In this document: positions 1 to 12,149 of the stretch, one piece after another
How positions within the stretch are numbered: position 1 is the first letter of the stretch
How the letters are laid out: every line of letters starts with the position of its first letter
Origin: Henckelia pumila
Lineage: Eukaryota > Streptophyta > Magnoliopsida > Lamiales > Gesneriaceae
Direction of reading: 5' to 3'
DNA: 64,000 nucleotides
NCBI RefSeq assembly: GCF_033568475.1
Contig: NC_133122.1
Location: 182,423,449 to 182,487,448 of the forward strand
Notes under the pieces: generated by a model
What the model was told of the DNA's origin: nothing
Database searches by the model: none
The model's input: the letters and a program-made list of their open reading frames with translations, nothing else
Program-made: the position numbers and the translations under genes

Positions 1-65
1 ACCAAATAGAATCAATATTAACCTTAAAATGATTTATAACGAACCTTTGCTATCATAATCTGCAG

Positions 66-1950
66 ATTCTTGAAATAGTGAATGAATGCAGATCAGTTGT
101 TTTCACCGGTCATTCCCTGGGAGGTGCCATTGCTTCCCTTTCGGCCCTTTGGCTTCTTTCAGACATTCAAACCAATTCATCCTCTATCACTGTCTTCTGC
201 ATCACCTACGGTTCACCAATGCTGGGGAACGAGCCGTTTTCTCAAGCCATTCTTCAAGAAAGATGGGCTGGAAACTTCTGCCATGTTGTAGCACGACACG
301 ATTTGTTGCCACGACTCCTCTTAACTCCATCACATCTGTTTGATTCTCAATTTCATGCCCTCTTCCAACTGTGGCATTTGTCTATGACTTCCCCGTATTT
401 TGGACAAATTTCTCTCCAAATACCAGATGAGAAAAATAACGAACTGTTTGACAAAGTTTTGGCTTGTGTTGCATGCCGGTCGCAAGGAGGTGAAGATCGA
501 GAAACGAGCATGTTTTGGCCGTTTGGGAGTTATATGTTCTGCACAGATAAGGGTACTATATGTTTGGATAATGCAGTGGCAATTGTTAAGTTTCTCTACT
601 CCATGATGACGAAAGGTTCGGCTACTTCTTGCATAGAGGATCACCTCGAGTATGGAAAATATGTTGAGAAAGCTTGCTGGCAGTATTTACTCAAGACAGG
701 CTCTGTGGATTCGTGTTTTTCCGAGTCAAGCAATGATGCAGGGATCACATTGGCATTGCAGTCATTGGAGCTAACTACTCAGGTAAATTTAACCACAAAT
801 TAAACCCCCTGATGTTTACCTTAAGAGCTCAAAAATGCCCGAGGTTTAACAAAAACTATGATGACTTAGTGTCTTAGCCTGAGAGATGCTAGTCTTAACA
901 CATGAAGTTCCTACTTTTTCAGCCCTCAACACATATCGTGCATGAGCATTAAACGGGAAGTTTAGCCGAAACTCACTGGATGTATGTGTCATCATTTGAG
1001 CCGAAGGGATGTCTCTGTATTTAGAATGGAGCCTAAGCCCATGGGCACCATCCATTACACTGATTACCTCTTATAGCTAAAATTTTGAAGCACCTTACAA
1101 GCTCCACACAGAATTTTTCTTTAGGAGTAATTTGGTTTGCTTCTCACAGGAACCGTCATACGGAGATGCAAAAGACTGCCTCTTAAAGGCAAGACAACTA
1201 GGATGCAAACGCAACCTAAACAATGCAAAGATGGCTGTCAACTTAGCTAAAATCACCCCACTTCGAGCACAAATCGAGTGGTACAAAGCATTTTGTGATG
1301 ATTCAGATGAAAAGTTGGGATACTATGACTCATTCAAGTTAAGAAGTGTTTCAAAGAGAGGCTCCAAAGTTAATATGAACCGTATCAGACTGGGATGGTT
1401 TTGGGACGAACTGATCGACATGCTACAAACAAACAAACTAACCCATGACTTTCACAAGCTCCCGAAGTACGTGAATGCTGCACAATTCTACAAACTACTC
1501 GTTGAACCGCTGGAAATTGCTGAATACTACAGAAATGGAGAGCATAAGAAGAAAGGTCATTATATTGAGCATGGCAGAGAGAGAAGATTCAAGATTTTTG
1601 ATAAGTGGTGGAGGGATAGGAAGGTTGGAGATGAAGAAAATAACCCGAGAAGCAAATTCGCAAGTTTGACACAAGATTCGTGCTTTTGGGCGAGAGTGGA
1701 AGAAGCAAGAGACTGCATTTATGAGTTTAGAGGTGAAACTGAAAAAGGAAACCGTACACTTCTCTTAGAAAAGATCGAAATGTTTGAACAATATGCAAGC
1801 TCGCTGATTAACCAGAAGGAGGTGTCTGCAGATGTCTTCGCGGAAAATTCAAGCTACAATTTGTTTCGAGAAGAATGGAAGGAGCTTAAATCACAATTAC
1901 AGCTATTGCAACCTCATTTTCCAGGCTTCCAAGATGGAATGGTTCAATAG
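66..1950 (+). CDS. PAD4: PAD4-like lipase-like immune regulator (3' two exons)
   Basis: Two exons, 66-782 and 1150-1950 (stop TAG), give 505 residues in frame; the 5' exon (perhaps about 100 residues) lies left of the window. The first in-window exon follows an acceptor ending TGCAG. It carries the lipase elbow GHSLGG (nucleophile Ser at codon 17), a candidate triad Asp in ARHDLLPR and a candidate His in EDHLEYG. The second exon is the C-terminal EP domain: KVNMNRIRLGWFWDEL, a GHYIEHGRERRF block, and TQDSCFWARVEEA. These fit PAD4 better than SAG101 or EDS1, although the EPLEIAEYY stretch also resembles SAG101. In known plants PAD4 forms heterodimers with EDS1 that relay TIR-NLR immune signals and salicylic-acid defence. 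Nothing in the visible part is broken. Confidence 0.88.
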
Positions 1951-3208
1951 TATATCTTCAGAAAGTAAAAGAAAGCATTCTAATCAGCTTTTTAACGTGA
2001 AAGTGCTTTCACGTAATAAAATGTCCAAAATCTTCTCCTTCTAATTCATCCATACATGTTGTGGTGAGAAGCTAAACATATATCAAAGAGATCCTGATTC
2101 ATGATGCCAAATGTTTTCTTCAGAATGACTTCAGCAGATAAACAAATATCACTCTACCAGCCCACTAAACAGAAATTTAAATCTTGCTTTGCTCCGTAAA
2201 CGGACGATTATATAACAACAAATCAGATTTTACCAAGGTTTTGAATTGCTTCAAACACCACTTTTTAGAGTAATGAAATTGATAGATCCGTGGTTTTGAA
2301 TGCCACAAGGCGAGTGTAAAATAAAATGTATTGTAACGAAGAAAAAGCAACAACAAAAATCAGAAATTAATAAAAATAAAACAAATTTGAGACTCATCTT
2401 AACATAATAGACCTCTCTAGGTAAATAAAAACAAGGTTACCAAAGCCACCACTACTTGACACAATTGAACTTTAATAAGTCTGATCCATTTTGAATTTTC
2501 AAGCATAATCTTTCCACTTCTTCCGTTTCTTGATTGCCAATTACATGATCTTTCACTTTGTTCTCATTTTATTGGCAAGCATTAACGAGTGTAACTGGAC
2601 CTTGCTCTTTCTTTTATCTCAGTTAGGATCAGGTCATGTTTTCTCTATGAAATTGTTCCGATGTTATTTTTAGGGCATTCTATATAGAATTATTTATCTG
2701 GTGTTATATATATTGATTCTTTCCAAACGAAGAAGAAATATTAGGTCATTATCGTTATTCTTTCAAAGTAGCAATTCAAATAGATCCATTCAAAAGAAAT
2801 GAATGGAGTAGTAATTTGACACGGTGAAAGGGAAGGAAGAATAGTCAGAGAGAAGAAACTGAAAATACTGCACAATACCTGTCAAAATTAGCGACTTTCA
2901 AGAATTTGTTGATTTCTAATGGGAAAGAATGAATCAAAGAAGAGAACGTATTTTTGCTGCAGTGTCAAATGAGATAATTTACAGCTTGCTTTCTGCAATG
3001 TACATTCAACCATCAATTTCAACTCGCTCATAGTAGCAATGGCACCTGAAAGAACATGGTTTTGGATAACATGGATTAAATGTTGATAATAAGCAAGTAA
3101 CAACAGAAGTGAAAAGAACTAAAAAATTAGAGAAGCTTACTGAGGAGTATTTAAGGCCAGGAAGACAGAATAAGTCATAAGTGTATCGTGAAAAAATCTG
3201 ATGGTCGA
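1951..3208. other. Convergent intergenic region, no gene seen
   Basis: AT-rich spacer between the 3' ends of the PAD4-like and PsbP-domain genes. It probably contains both 3' UTRs. Short open frames here show no recognisable domain. Confidence 0.6.
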
Positions 3209-6200
3209 TTAGGTTGAAGAAACAACATCGAAAGAATGAAGAACTTGTTCAAGAATCATTCTCTTCTTCAATTCCAGAGGGTTGTCTAACGTATCAGAAT
3301 GAGTGATATTCAAAAGGTAGAGCTTCTTAGAAGTGGCAAATGCAGCAGAAAATACCCTCTTCATCCCTCCCCTGGTGCTATCAACCCTGTACTCAATTTC
3401 ATAAACTTGTAGACCTGCATGGCCCACTCTCTCTGAGACAGAAATCACCTCGGCTTCTTTCGTACTTTCCTACACAGCTAAAAACTCTCAACAGCCATTT
3501 TACATAATGGGTTAGGACAATGATACATATGTGTATCGCTTGACTTCTCTTATCAAAATTATAGGGGCTCATCCAGCAGAAGTTAGTTGCCCCTTAAACC
3601 AAAAAAGTAAATTAAAGTTTGAAATGTAATTTTTCGAATGTACATTTCACCCTCCAGCTCAATTGAATCTCCCCCAGAAATCATAGGTCCACCACTTACC
3701 CTCTAGTCTAATGGATTAACACATCCCATATTTGGGAAACATAGTTAAAGGTTTGTGAATATCATGGTCTAACAGAGTTGCTGAACCGAAATATTTACAT
3801 TTTGCCCGGACAAACAAAATACGGTAACTCACAGCCTACGGCAACATAATTTCAAGAAAGTGGCAATGCTTCTAGCATAAACAGCAAACTACACAACAAC
3901 ATACGAATGGCAATCAAGATTTGTAAAAAACAAGAAGACAAAGTTGACTTACCTTGCGCCTTTCAGCTTGAATAAGCTTATCAGCCACAAATTCAGGAGT
4001 CCCAAATTCTCCAAGGCTCGATATCCGAGTTGGACTCACCACAACTCCCAAATTGTTGGCTTTGTTGTTTGAATCTTCAAACAAAACAGTTGCCCCCGCT
4101 TTATCAACCTGATTCACTCCAATGTCAATCTCCAGGAATTTGGAGAGAGGGGACTGAGCAGGGATGGTGCAATGGAATTTGAGGTGCAAAACACATATTT
4201 TTAGAGAAAAACACTATTAGCATTAGTGGTTAGTATTAGTGGTTAGTGATTAATTGTTAGTTGATTACAGTAGATTAGTTTTTCAGTTAGATCAACACAT
4301 ATAAATACATGTACAACGACCACTGTTTAGTTAATCAAAAATTCATTTTCTCAATTCAACAAGTAGCCTTGTATTTTACTCTTCGTAATATGGTATCAAA
4401 GCAGAAAACCGTTTCCGCACGTACTCCTCCGATCATCGGCAATCATCGGCAATCTTCTTCGTTCTTTTGTTGATCGGAGTTTCTGACTTCCAGCATTGAT
4501 CGAGGTTTCTTGCGTTCTATTCAATTGCATTCATGGCTACTTCGAATCCACCGGCATGGAACTTGCCAATCGGCAGATCAGCCATTGACGATCCCTCGAG
4601 CCCTTATTATTTACATCATTCTGATAGTCCTGGGCTTCTTCTTGTCTCGCAGCAGCTCACTGGTGACAATTTCGCCTCATGGAGTCGGGCGATGAAGATC
4701 GCTCTATCGGTAAAGAATAAGTTGGCGTTTATTGATGGCTCAATTTCTAAACCACCAGCATCGGAGTCGAATTTGTTGCATGCTTGGACAAGAAACAATA
4801 ATATAGTCATTTCTTGGCTTCTAAATTCCATCTCCAAAGACATCTCTGCAAGTATCTTGTTTGCAGAATCAGCTGCCGATATATGGACTGATCTCCAAGA
4901 TAGATTTCAACAGAGTAATGGACCAGCAACAATTCCAATGGATTCCCGGGCTCGTCTTACTGCTACTGATGGTGAACCACTTGCTGACATTACACAATAT
5001 CGTCGACTAATTGGGCGGTTGTTATATCTTACTTTGTCAAGGCCAGGCATTATGTTTGCGGTACACAAGCTAAGCCAATTTGTTTCCAAACCATGTACTT
5101 CTCATCTCTCTGCTGTACATACACTTCTCAGATATCTCAAATCTAATCCGGGCCAAGGGATATTTTTTCCAGCATCTTCGTCAACTCAATTACTGATTGG
5201 GCCACCTGTTCAGATACAAGAAAATCGGTGACTGTTTTTTGTGTTTTTTTGGGTGATGCCTTAGTTTCCTGGAAAACAAAGAAACAGGCAACCCATATTT
5301 CATGAGCGTACGAATCTCGTTCATCAACTGAGGCCGAGTATCGAGCATTGGCTACTACAACTAGTGAGGTTCTCTGGCTCACTCAACTTCTCAAGGATTT
5401 ACATATTCAAGCTTCTGTTCCCATATCCATCTTTTGTGACAATAAGTCCGCCATTCATTTGGCTCACAATCCCATATTTCATGAGCGTACGAAATATATA
5501 GAGATCGACTGCCATTTTATTCGTGGCAAAATTACCGACGGATCAATCAAGCTTCTTTCCGTTTGCTCGCATCTTCAACTCGCCGACATGTTTACTAAGC
5601 CTATTCCTGTTTCTTCTCTTTTGCATTTAATGTCCAAGATGTCTATAATAAACATTTACCGTCCATCTTGAGAGGGGGCTATTAGCATTAGTGGTTAGTA
5701 TTAGTGGTTAGTGATTAATTGTTAGTTGATTACAGTAGATTAGTTTTTCAGTTAGATCAACACATATAACTACATGTACAACGACCACTGTTTAGTTAAT
5801 CAAAAATTCATTTTCTCAATTCAACAAGTAGCCTTGTATTTTACTCTTCGTAATAAACACGAACAATATTTTAATTTGTTCTGAATGCCTCTGCTGTCAA
5901 TGCTCCATACCATCCACACCAAGTCCCAAAAATCACACTATATAGAGTCAAAATAAACATGCATTAAAGATGCACCCCTACTTAAAACTTGAACATGGGT
6001 CACTCCTTATTTGATGTAAACGGGTGAAAACCACCTAGGACGACCAAAATGACAACTTTATGCCCTTTTTTTTTTTCCTTTTTTTTTTTTTTTTGCAACC
6101 TTCTTCCGGTGAATTCTGTCCTAACTGTACAATCATGCACAAAAAATCTAAAAATGAGCCCCTTTTTGGAGTAGAAGCAAGAAACAGACCTTAATCCAGG

Positions 6201-6534
6201 AAGGGGGTACGAGGAGACTGAAGCCTTCTTTGGAATCGGTGTATGTATCAAGCTCCAACAATGGAGATGCCAGAGCCTCGGAGCAAAACAAGAATCTTGA
6301 AAATGCTAGGTCCCATGATGATAAAAACCCAAAGATTGACAGATTAAACATTCTTCTCCCCAAAGAACCTCCTAACCTCTCCCTCCATCTTACGACACTT
6401 GAAGAAGAGGCAGATGAGGAAGAAAGAAGTTGGATTGGTTTCTTGAGAGTTGATAAAGAAGGCAGAGTGCCAATAAGGTAAGAATGGCTTTGCTTGCTCA
6501 GTGAAATCGAAATCCCCCCCACACACACAGCCAT
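3209..6534 (-). CDS. PsbP domain-containing protein, chloroplast thylakoid lumen (PPD2-like)
   Basis: Three exons on the minus strand: 6534-6190, 4108-3953 and 3469-3209. All junctions are GT-AG, phase 0, giving 253 residues. Residues 1-50 are Ser-rich and look like a chloroplast transit peptide. A twin Arg (60-61), a hydrophobic stretch and an ALA cleavage-like site near 89 suggest Tat-type lumen targeting. The mature part starts [18 protein letters not shown] and continues with the PsbP fold: [31 protein letters not shown], then ESTKEAE and [16 protein letters not shown]. PsbP-domain proteins are extrinsic lumenal proteins linked to photosystem assembly; the precise role of this paralogue is not visible. 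Intron 1 (4109-6189) is enlarged by a Copia insertion on the opposite strand. The paralogue assignment (PPD2) is from family resemblance. Confidence 0.87.
4215..4390 (+). repeat. 5' LTR of the deleted Copia element
   Basis: 176 bp. It differs from the 3' copy at one position that I could find (near 4305, AAATAC versus AACTAC), so the insertion is recent. It ends TAATA directly before the primer-binding site at 4391. Confidence 0.92.
4533..5671 (+). pseudogene. Copia gag-pol remnant with large internal deletion
   Basis: The frame from 4533 encodes a Copia gag N-terminus ([17 protein letters not shown], then an [13 protein letters not shown] block) to about 4916. There it joins in frame to the end of RT ([33 protein letters not shown]). 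Zinc knuckle, protease, integrase and the RT palm are missing. The frame breaks at 5231. RNase H sequence continues from about 5325 ([24 protein letters not shown], a Copia-typical D-E-D region) to the stop near 5671. A 23-bp duplication disrupts the coding sequence at 5292-5314. Confidence 0.88.
5680..5855 (+). repeat. 3' LTR of the deleted Copia element
   Basis: Same length as the 5' LTR (176 bp) and one mismatch from it. It is preceded by the purine run at 5670-5678 and followed by the AACAC target duplication. Confidence 0.92.
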
Positions 6535-7087
6535 TGCCGACCCGTGAAAGGATTCCAGGAACAGAAGTTGAGTGGCAGCTATGGGTCTAAATTTTACGGG
6601 CTAAAAAAGGAGAAGTCTGACTCATTAGCCCGGTTTTCGTTGGGCCATGGCCCAAAAAAACTACGATTCAATTTTATTGGCCCAAAATAAATCAAACACA
6701 AGACTCGTTCCTGATTTTTGTGGTCTTATTTGCTACTTTTGAGTTCCCCAACAGGCTGAATTTTTTTGAAGTTTGGAGAACGTGGTGATTTAAATTTTAT
6801 TGTCGAAACAAATTGTAACGCATTAAAAGGTAATGCAATTATATATTTTTAGTAAGTAACATTTCATTTGTTTCAAATATAAAGACTTTAAGTATTATTG
6901 TGGAAGATGCGGATGAAAGTTGTCTATGGGAAGGGAAGAAGGGTAGATGAGATTTTAGTATATGGGTAATATCCAAACCATGCATCCAACGGTTCGTATT
7001 TTTATACATAGGCGTAATTAATTATATATTGTTGACGTGGCAAATCATGAAACATTATATCTATCATTGGGGTATTACCCATATGCT
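6535..7087. other. 5' flank of the PsbP-domain gene
   Basis: Upstream of the start codon at 6534 on the minus strand, so this should hold the promoter and 5' UTR. AT-rich; no clear TATA box or coding sequence was identified. Confidence 0.5.
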
Positions 7088-7738
7088 AGGTTGAAATCTA
7101 TCGGGAAGGAGAATGGGGCATTGGATCAAAATCTGTTATGGTGCGAAGAATTACTCCGAGAGTTTCAAAGTTGTGCAACGAAAATGAATCCCCATGTTTC
7201 CAAATTAAGCAGACAAACCACCACAGATTGTTTGGAGCCAACACCGGGAGTTTTACGGTTAGAGGTTGACGCTTGTATTAATGTGAATCTGAATAAGTTT
7301 GGTGTTGGAGGAGTGCTACGAGATCACCAGGGCAGGAAATTATATGGTTTCGGGAGAAGTACATTAGCACCACAATCGGTCACCGAGGGAGAGCTCCAAG
7401 CGATTTACGAAGGTTTAAATTTCGCGAATGCTCGAGGACTACGAAGACTATTGGTTGTCTTCGACTCATTAACATCTGTGCAAGCAGTCACGAGTAGTGA
7501 TGAGAATCTAAATTATATGGGAGCGCGGATTTTTCAGATTCAAAAACTTATGGAGAAAACTCAAGCTATTGACATGTTAAACGCACAACAAATTTTTCTG
7601 CACATAATTTAACTCACTTTGTTTCTTCTTCTCCTTCCCCTCTTGTTTGGGAGATTGAGAATTTTCCAGCTTAGTTAGAAAATTTGTAATCTGACATTAT
7701 TTAGTTAATAAGAATTGCGAGTTTTCTTGTCAAAAAAA
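7088..7738 (+). pseudogene. 5'-truncated LINE, RNase H end
   Basis: The frame to the stop near 7612 encodes an RNase H-like domain of the type that ends plant L1 elements: VLRLEVDACINV (first Asp), VTEGELQAIYEGL (Glu), LLVVFDSLTSVQAV (Asp). It is followed by a short 3' UTR with TTAATAAGAATTG and then a poly(A) run at 7729-7738, the normal LINE 3' end. No RT remains upstream. The left boundary is approximate and I could not define a target duplication. Confidence 0.7.
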
Positions 7739-8842
7739 AATATATATAAAAACTCTCTTTCCTTTTTTATTTATTAATTCGAAACAAATAATTCAATGTC
7801 TATATTGTATATTTTTTTATTATTATACGTCTAGTCCTCTACTCGTTAAAATTATCAGGGAGTTCCAACAATTTTGATATATTAGTAACACATTTATTAA
7901 AAGGCTACAAAATCAAAATTTATTTTGAAATCTTTTTTTCTAATAAATTTTTTAATATATGTGAAATAATAGACACATTTATATTAGATTGGGAGTATAC
8001 ATTTTACACAAATTTTTTTAAGAATAACGAGGGAGATTTCATGCTACTTTATAGTAATATCCCAAAGGCTGCGGCTTGTGTTACTTAATGAGATGAGATT
8101 ATATGTATATAAATCATATTAGTATTATTAAAATGATTTTGAAAGATGTAGAATAACGATGGATAAACAATAACATGTTTACTTTGAGTTATTAATTTTG
8201 ATATTGAAATAATCATTGAGAGACGAATTACAGTTTTATCCTCCACCTATGATAAATAATCTTATGTTTAATTTTGTATTCATATAATAATAATATGGAT
8301 TGGATTATTTTTTATTATTGTAAATTATTATTAATTCGCATGTGAGTTATTTTCACTTATCCTCCCAATCGTAGAAATTAAAGTCAAATCAAACAAAATA
8401 AAAGGAAAAAAAAAAGAAAAGAAAAAAGGAATGAAAGAAAGGTAGATTAAGATTTCTGTGAATTTTTCCTACAAATATTGTTCAGAATATGTTATACCTT
8501 GTGTAATTAAGGATATTAAATCTCATGAAATTATGGTTGAATGACTGACCTTGAGATTTGAGGATAATTGATTTTTTTGTAAATAAAAAATATATGAGAT
8601 TGAATTTATAAGCTCGTCATATAATTATCAAACCAAGTAAACACACCCTAAGTATATATAAAAAAAAGTTGAATAATTATCATCGTATATGGGTCAACTA
8701 TTGATAAACACAAAAACTCGTGTGAAGTCATCTCGTAAATTAATTTTGTATGATAACGGTTTTCTACACGATCCGAGTCAAGAAGTATTACTTTTTATTT
8801 TTATATATGAATTTGATCGACTCATCTCACAGATAAATATCT
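7739..8842. other. AT-rich intergenic stretch, nothing recognised
   Basis: Low-complexity AT-rich DNA with a purine run near 8400-8440. No coding potential or clear repeat structure was seen. Confidence 0.5.
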
Positions 8843-9808
8843 GTGAAATTGTATCATAGAAGATATCAATTGATAAAAATTCATCAATCGGTGTACTCTA
8901 ATGGGAGAACCTTATCTGTATTCTCTGATAATTGGATTCATGGTATATCATCGCATATATGTTGTGTCAATCCAATGTCAGATATTAACATGAAGGTTTC
9001 AAATTTGATTTCGTCGGAGGGTGAATGGAATGAAGGAATGGTGAGATATCTATTCTCTGAGTATAAGACTAATGCTCTTCTTGAGTTACATTTGAATCGT
9101 AGGGGAGGAGAGGATATAAGGTTTTGGGAGGGTATTCAGAATGGTATGTATTCTGTAAAATCCGGATATCACCTTGGAATGAAAAGCTGAGATCCTCCTC
9201 CTTTCCAATCAACTCACTCATTTCAAAGCTGGTGAAAGTTTATTTGGGATATGCGGATTCCCCACAAAGTGCACGTATTTTTATGGAGAACTTCAAGAGA
9301 ATTTATTCTGACATAGTTAAATCTAATGATGAAACATGTGCCTACTAATGGAATTTTCTCTTTGTGCAGATTGTTCCAAGCTAATACCAGTCATTGTCAG
9401 TTGTACTGTGATGGGATTCGAAATATTAGGAAAAAATCGATTTTTTGGGATGTGTTGAAACAGGTTCAGAATGAGTCTTTTGTGATTTGTGGAGGGGCAG
9501 TGATGAATTCCATGAATAAGGAGGATGTGGAATTATTTGCAATGATGGTTTGGTCGATTTGGGTGGAGATATGCAAAGGCAAACATGATGCAATATACCA
9601 GAGAAAGGGTATAGAGATTGATTGGGTTTTTCCTCTGTTGGAAGCATATATGAATGTATGTGGTAGGGGTCATGATACAGGTTCGAAATCGATGCTCCAG
9701 TCTGGCAGGAGATAGGTGCCACCACTGCTAGATCAAGTGAGATTGGATGTAGATGCAGCTTTTGATGGTGTTAGAAATCAGTACAGTGTAGGGATTGTGG
9801 TGCGCGAT
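8843..9808 (+). pseudogene. LINE reverse transcriptase C-terminus, zf-RVT and start of RNase H
   Basis: Frame segments 8843-9190, 9124-9348 and 9326-9715 together encode the C-terminal region of a plant LINE: FSDNWIHGI, EGEWNEGMVRYLF, FWEGIQNGMYSVKSGYHLG. A zinc-binding region follows (KHVPTNGIFSLCRLFQANT, HCQLYCDGIRNI). The sequence then enters the RNase H domain (VRLDVDAAFDGV, GIVVRDC) at 9735-9808 and stops abruptly where an LTR begins at 9809. Frameshifts and a stop at 9713-9715 make it a pseudogene. Confidence 0.8.
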
Positions 9809-11845
9809 TGTAAAACCCCAAAATTAGCTTAACTGAGATTTTAAGAGATTAATATTGATAATCGGAGATTAGGAAATTTGAAGATTGAATTGATATTCGA
9901 TTAGGGACTGAATTGAAAATTTTGAAGAATTCAGGGACCAAAGTACAAATTGGAGATTTTGACCAAGTATTTAATATTATGGATTTGAACATGTGAGTCA
10001 CCATTCTTCTTCCTTCCTTCTTCCTTGGACCGATCAGCCTCCATTAAAACGCCTCCTTTGAGCTTCCTGATTCCGGTTCTTGCTCGATCCATTCGATAGA
10101 ATTTCAATCCGAAGGTATATTCGCGATCATGGCTGCGAGAGCTCCGTTGTACAATAAGTTTCTCTTCGATCGGTTATACTTCGATTTTCGGATGTTGTCA
10201 GAATTTGATTATTTTTGGATATATCGTTTTTGAGCAAGAATAGATCTTATATTTGAATTCGGATCGGAAAAAGAACGTCGTTTGGAATTGTTATGATTTT
10301 TGGAAGCTAAATTCGAAATAGAGGTTTGGGTTTGTGTTGAGATTTGAATTGTTTGTTGGATTTTTGTTGTTAGAAGTTGAATTGGATCGGTATATTATTG
10401 TCTGTGGTTTTTCGGTTAACCGTTTTATAGCCGTTATGCCGTCGGTTTGAGATTTTCATAATTTAGGAGTTAGATTGCGTTTTTGGGATTGATTTGAATT
10501 GGATTGTTTGATATTGAGCTCTTTTGTATCTCCGTACATATTTGGTTGAATATTGTTGATTTCAGAGTTCGTGAAATCCGAAGCGTCGCAAAATTGATCG
10601 AGTTTTGGTAACGAGTTTACCTTAATCATTGAAATACAATTGAATGGAATTTTGATTGGAAATTCTTGTTCTTGTAGCTTGTCCAGATTTCAGCTACATC
10701 GAATCGTAGAAAAAGGTAAAATACGACATCGAATGGAAAAATGGATGAATACTCGAGTTTCGATTGATTCACGAGTCCCTAAATCACATACATGCATTGT
10801 TACCTATTTTGGTTGATTAAATGCATTGAATTGAATTTCTAAATGTATTACGATTACCATATGCATACATATTGAGCCAATGATTTGTTCACTGTTCGAA
10901 TTAGACAATTTGAGGATTATAGTTGAGGGGCATTGGTAGTTGAGACGAATTCCAATGACCCGACTAACTATCTATAGTGCTCCAAAGTCTAGATGAGCGA
11001 GATATTATGCGTTCACCTCGATCGAGAGAGTCGGTGAGATTGCGGTGATATATCTTGGCCTCGAGATCCCAATCAAAGAAAAAAATTCCATCTGATTATC
11101 TGATTAGATAATCTTGAAATCCAAAGACATGCATTGCATTTTATTGCATTTTGAATTGAGATATCGTTATTCATGTTGTTGATATACTACGTGAAATTAC
11201 ATGTCTGGTCATTGGTATATCATGTTTTGATATATTAATTGATATTGCCTATTTTGTTGCTTTTACTGAGAATGTTATTCTCATCGGAGTTATCCGGTTG
11301 TTGTCTTATTTTGTATGTGTGCTTGAAAACAGGTAGGACAGGTTCGGGATCGAGGCAGCGTGATTAGACTGGGATCGAGAGGATAGAAGTGAGAACTTGG
11401 TTTTAGAAGTCAAATTTGTAATTCGAACTTGTTGTATTTTGTTTTGTAAACCTAGAACCAAAGCATGTTCTTCTAGTTTGAATAACTCTAGAACTTCTTG
11501 TATGGTATTTGCTGACTTGGTATATCAATGCATGTTATATTATGTTTGGAGTTGTATTTGGAATTTGAGTTGAGTTTTGGGAGTGAGAGCAGATCTAGGA
11601 ATTTGTCCCAGCATTGTCTTGCTCGAGCGCCTTGAGATATAGTTTGTCTTGCTCGAGCGCATGATATCGCCGCTCGAGCGAGCTACCCAGTGTTTTTCGG
11701 GCAGGACTTTGCTCGCTCGAGCGCGGTCAGCGTGCGTTCGAGCGAGGCCCCTTTTAAAAAAATATTTATGGTTGATCTCTTACCTCTATTTTCGTTGATA
11801 GCATGATTTACTTATGATTAGATTATTAGAACCGAGGTCCTCACA
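9809..11845 (+). repeat. Gypsy-type LTR of about 2 kb, probably a 5' LTR
   Basis: Begins TGTAAAACCCC and ends CCTCACA. It shares layout and stretches of sequence with the solo LTR at 61595-63487: the GCTGCGAGAGCTCCGTTGTAC region, a CCGTTATGCCGTCGGTTTGAG block, a block containing CACCTCGATCGAGAGAGTC, and the end ATTAGAACCGAGGTCC. It interrupts the LINE at 8843-9808. The bases after the end do not repeat the left flank (GCGAT versus TTATG), so it is not a simple solo LTR. A degenerate PBS-like stretch follows, suggesting a 5' LTR whose element was truncated. Confidence 0.72.
11619..11750. repeat. CGCTCGAGCG-type motif array inside the LTR
   Basis: Five copies or variants of GCTCGAGCGC or CGCTCGAGCG (a perfect 10-bp palindrome in the consensus) occur in 130 bp, 95-227 bp before the LTR end. 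GC content is far above that of the surrounding LTR. Confidence 0.8.
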
Positions 11846-12149
11846 TTATGTACTATCGGAGCAATAAGTTTTTGAACTGTATTAGAAGTGAGCGGGGTAG
11901 ATCGAGTCTACTTGATTTAGTTCTTCTCGCATGTGAATGAATTTTTTATTGATTATTTGAATTCCATGCGAGCATGCTTTATTAATTGAGAATTATTTGA
12001 ATTACATGATTTTGTGATTTAAATTACGAAGCATGATTAATTGTTAAATAGTAAAGCATGATTAAAAAGTGTATGACGTATTATTGAATAGTGTTTAACT
12101 ACAATTTTTATTTGAAATATTAATGATACATTAAACTTTTAATTTATTT
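11846..12149 (+). other. Start of Gypsy internal region, truncated
   Basis: ACTATCGGAGC at 11852 looks like a mutated tRNA-Met primer-binding site (ATCAGAGC in intact relatives). It is followed by a short leader-like stretch. No gag sequence follows; the element ends in AT-rich DNA. Confidence 0.4.

Larger units (their letters stand above)
4215..5855 (+). mobile_element. Deleted non-autonomous Ty1/Copia element in intron 1 of the PsbP-domain gene
   Basis: Two 176-bp LTRs bound a 1,289-bp interior. The element is flanked by a perfect 5-bp TSD, AACAC (4210-4214 and 5856-5860). A primer-binding site TGGTATCAAAGC, complementary to initiator tRNA-Met, follows the 5' LTR at 4391, and a polypurine tract GAGAGGGGG lies just before the 3' LTR. 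The LTRs start TATTAG and end TAATA, so the termini are TA..TA rather than TG..CA; this is a known rare class, mainly among Copia elements. The interior keeps the gag N-terminus and the RNase H end. Most of pol (protease, integrase, most of RT) is deleted, so it could move only with proteins from a relative. Confidence 0.92.

Noticed and set aside
2888-3103. 71-codon minus-strand frame downstream of the PsbP-domain gene
   Set aside because: Beyond the stop codon of that gene and without a domain; probably 3' flank.
9809-11845. Considered as a solo LTR
   Set aside because: Flanks do not form a target duplication, and a PBS-like sequence follows, so a truncated 5' LTR fits better.
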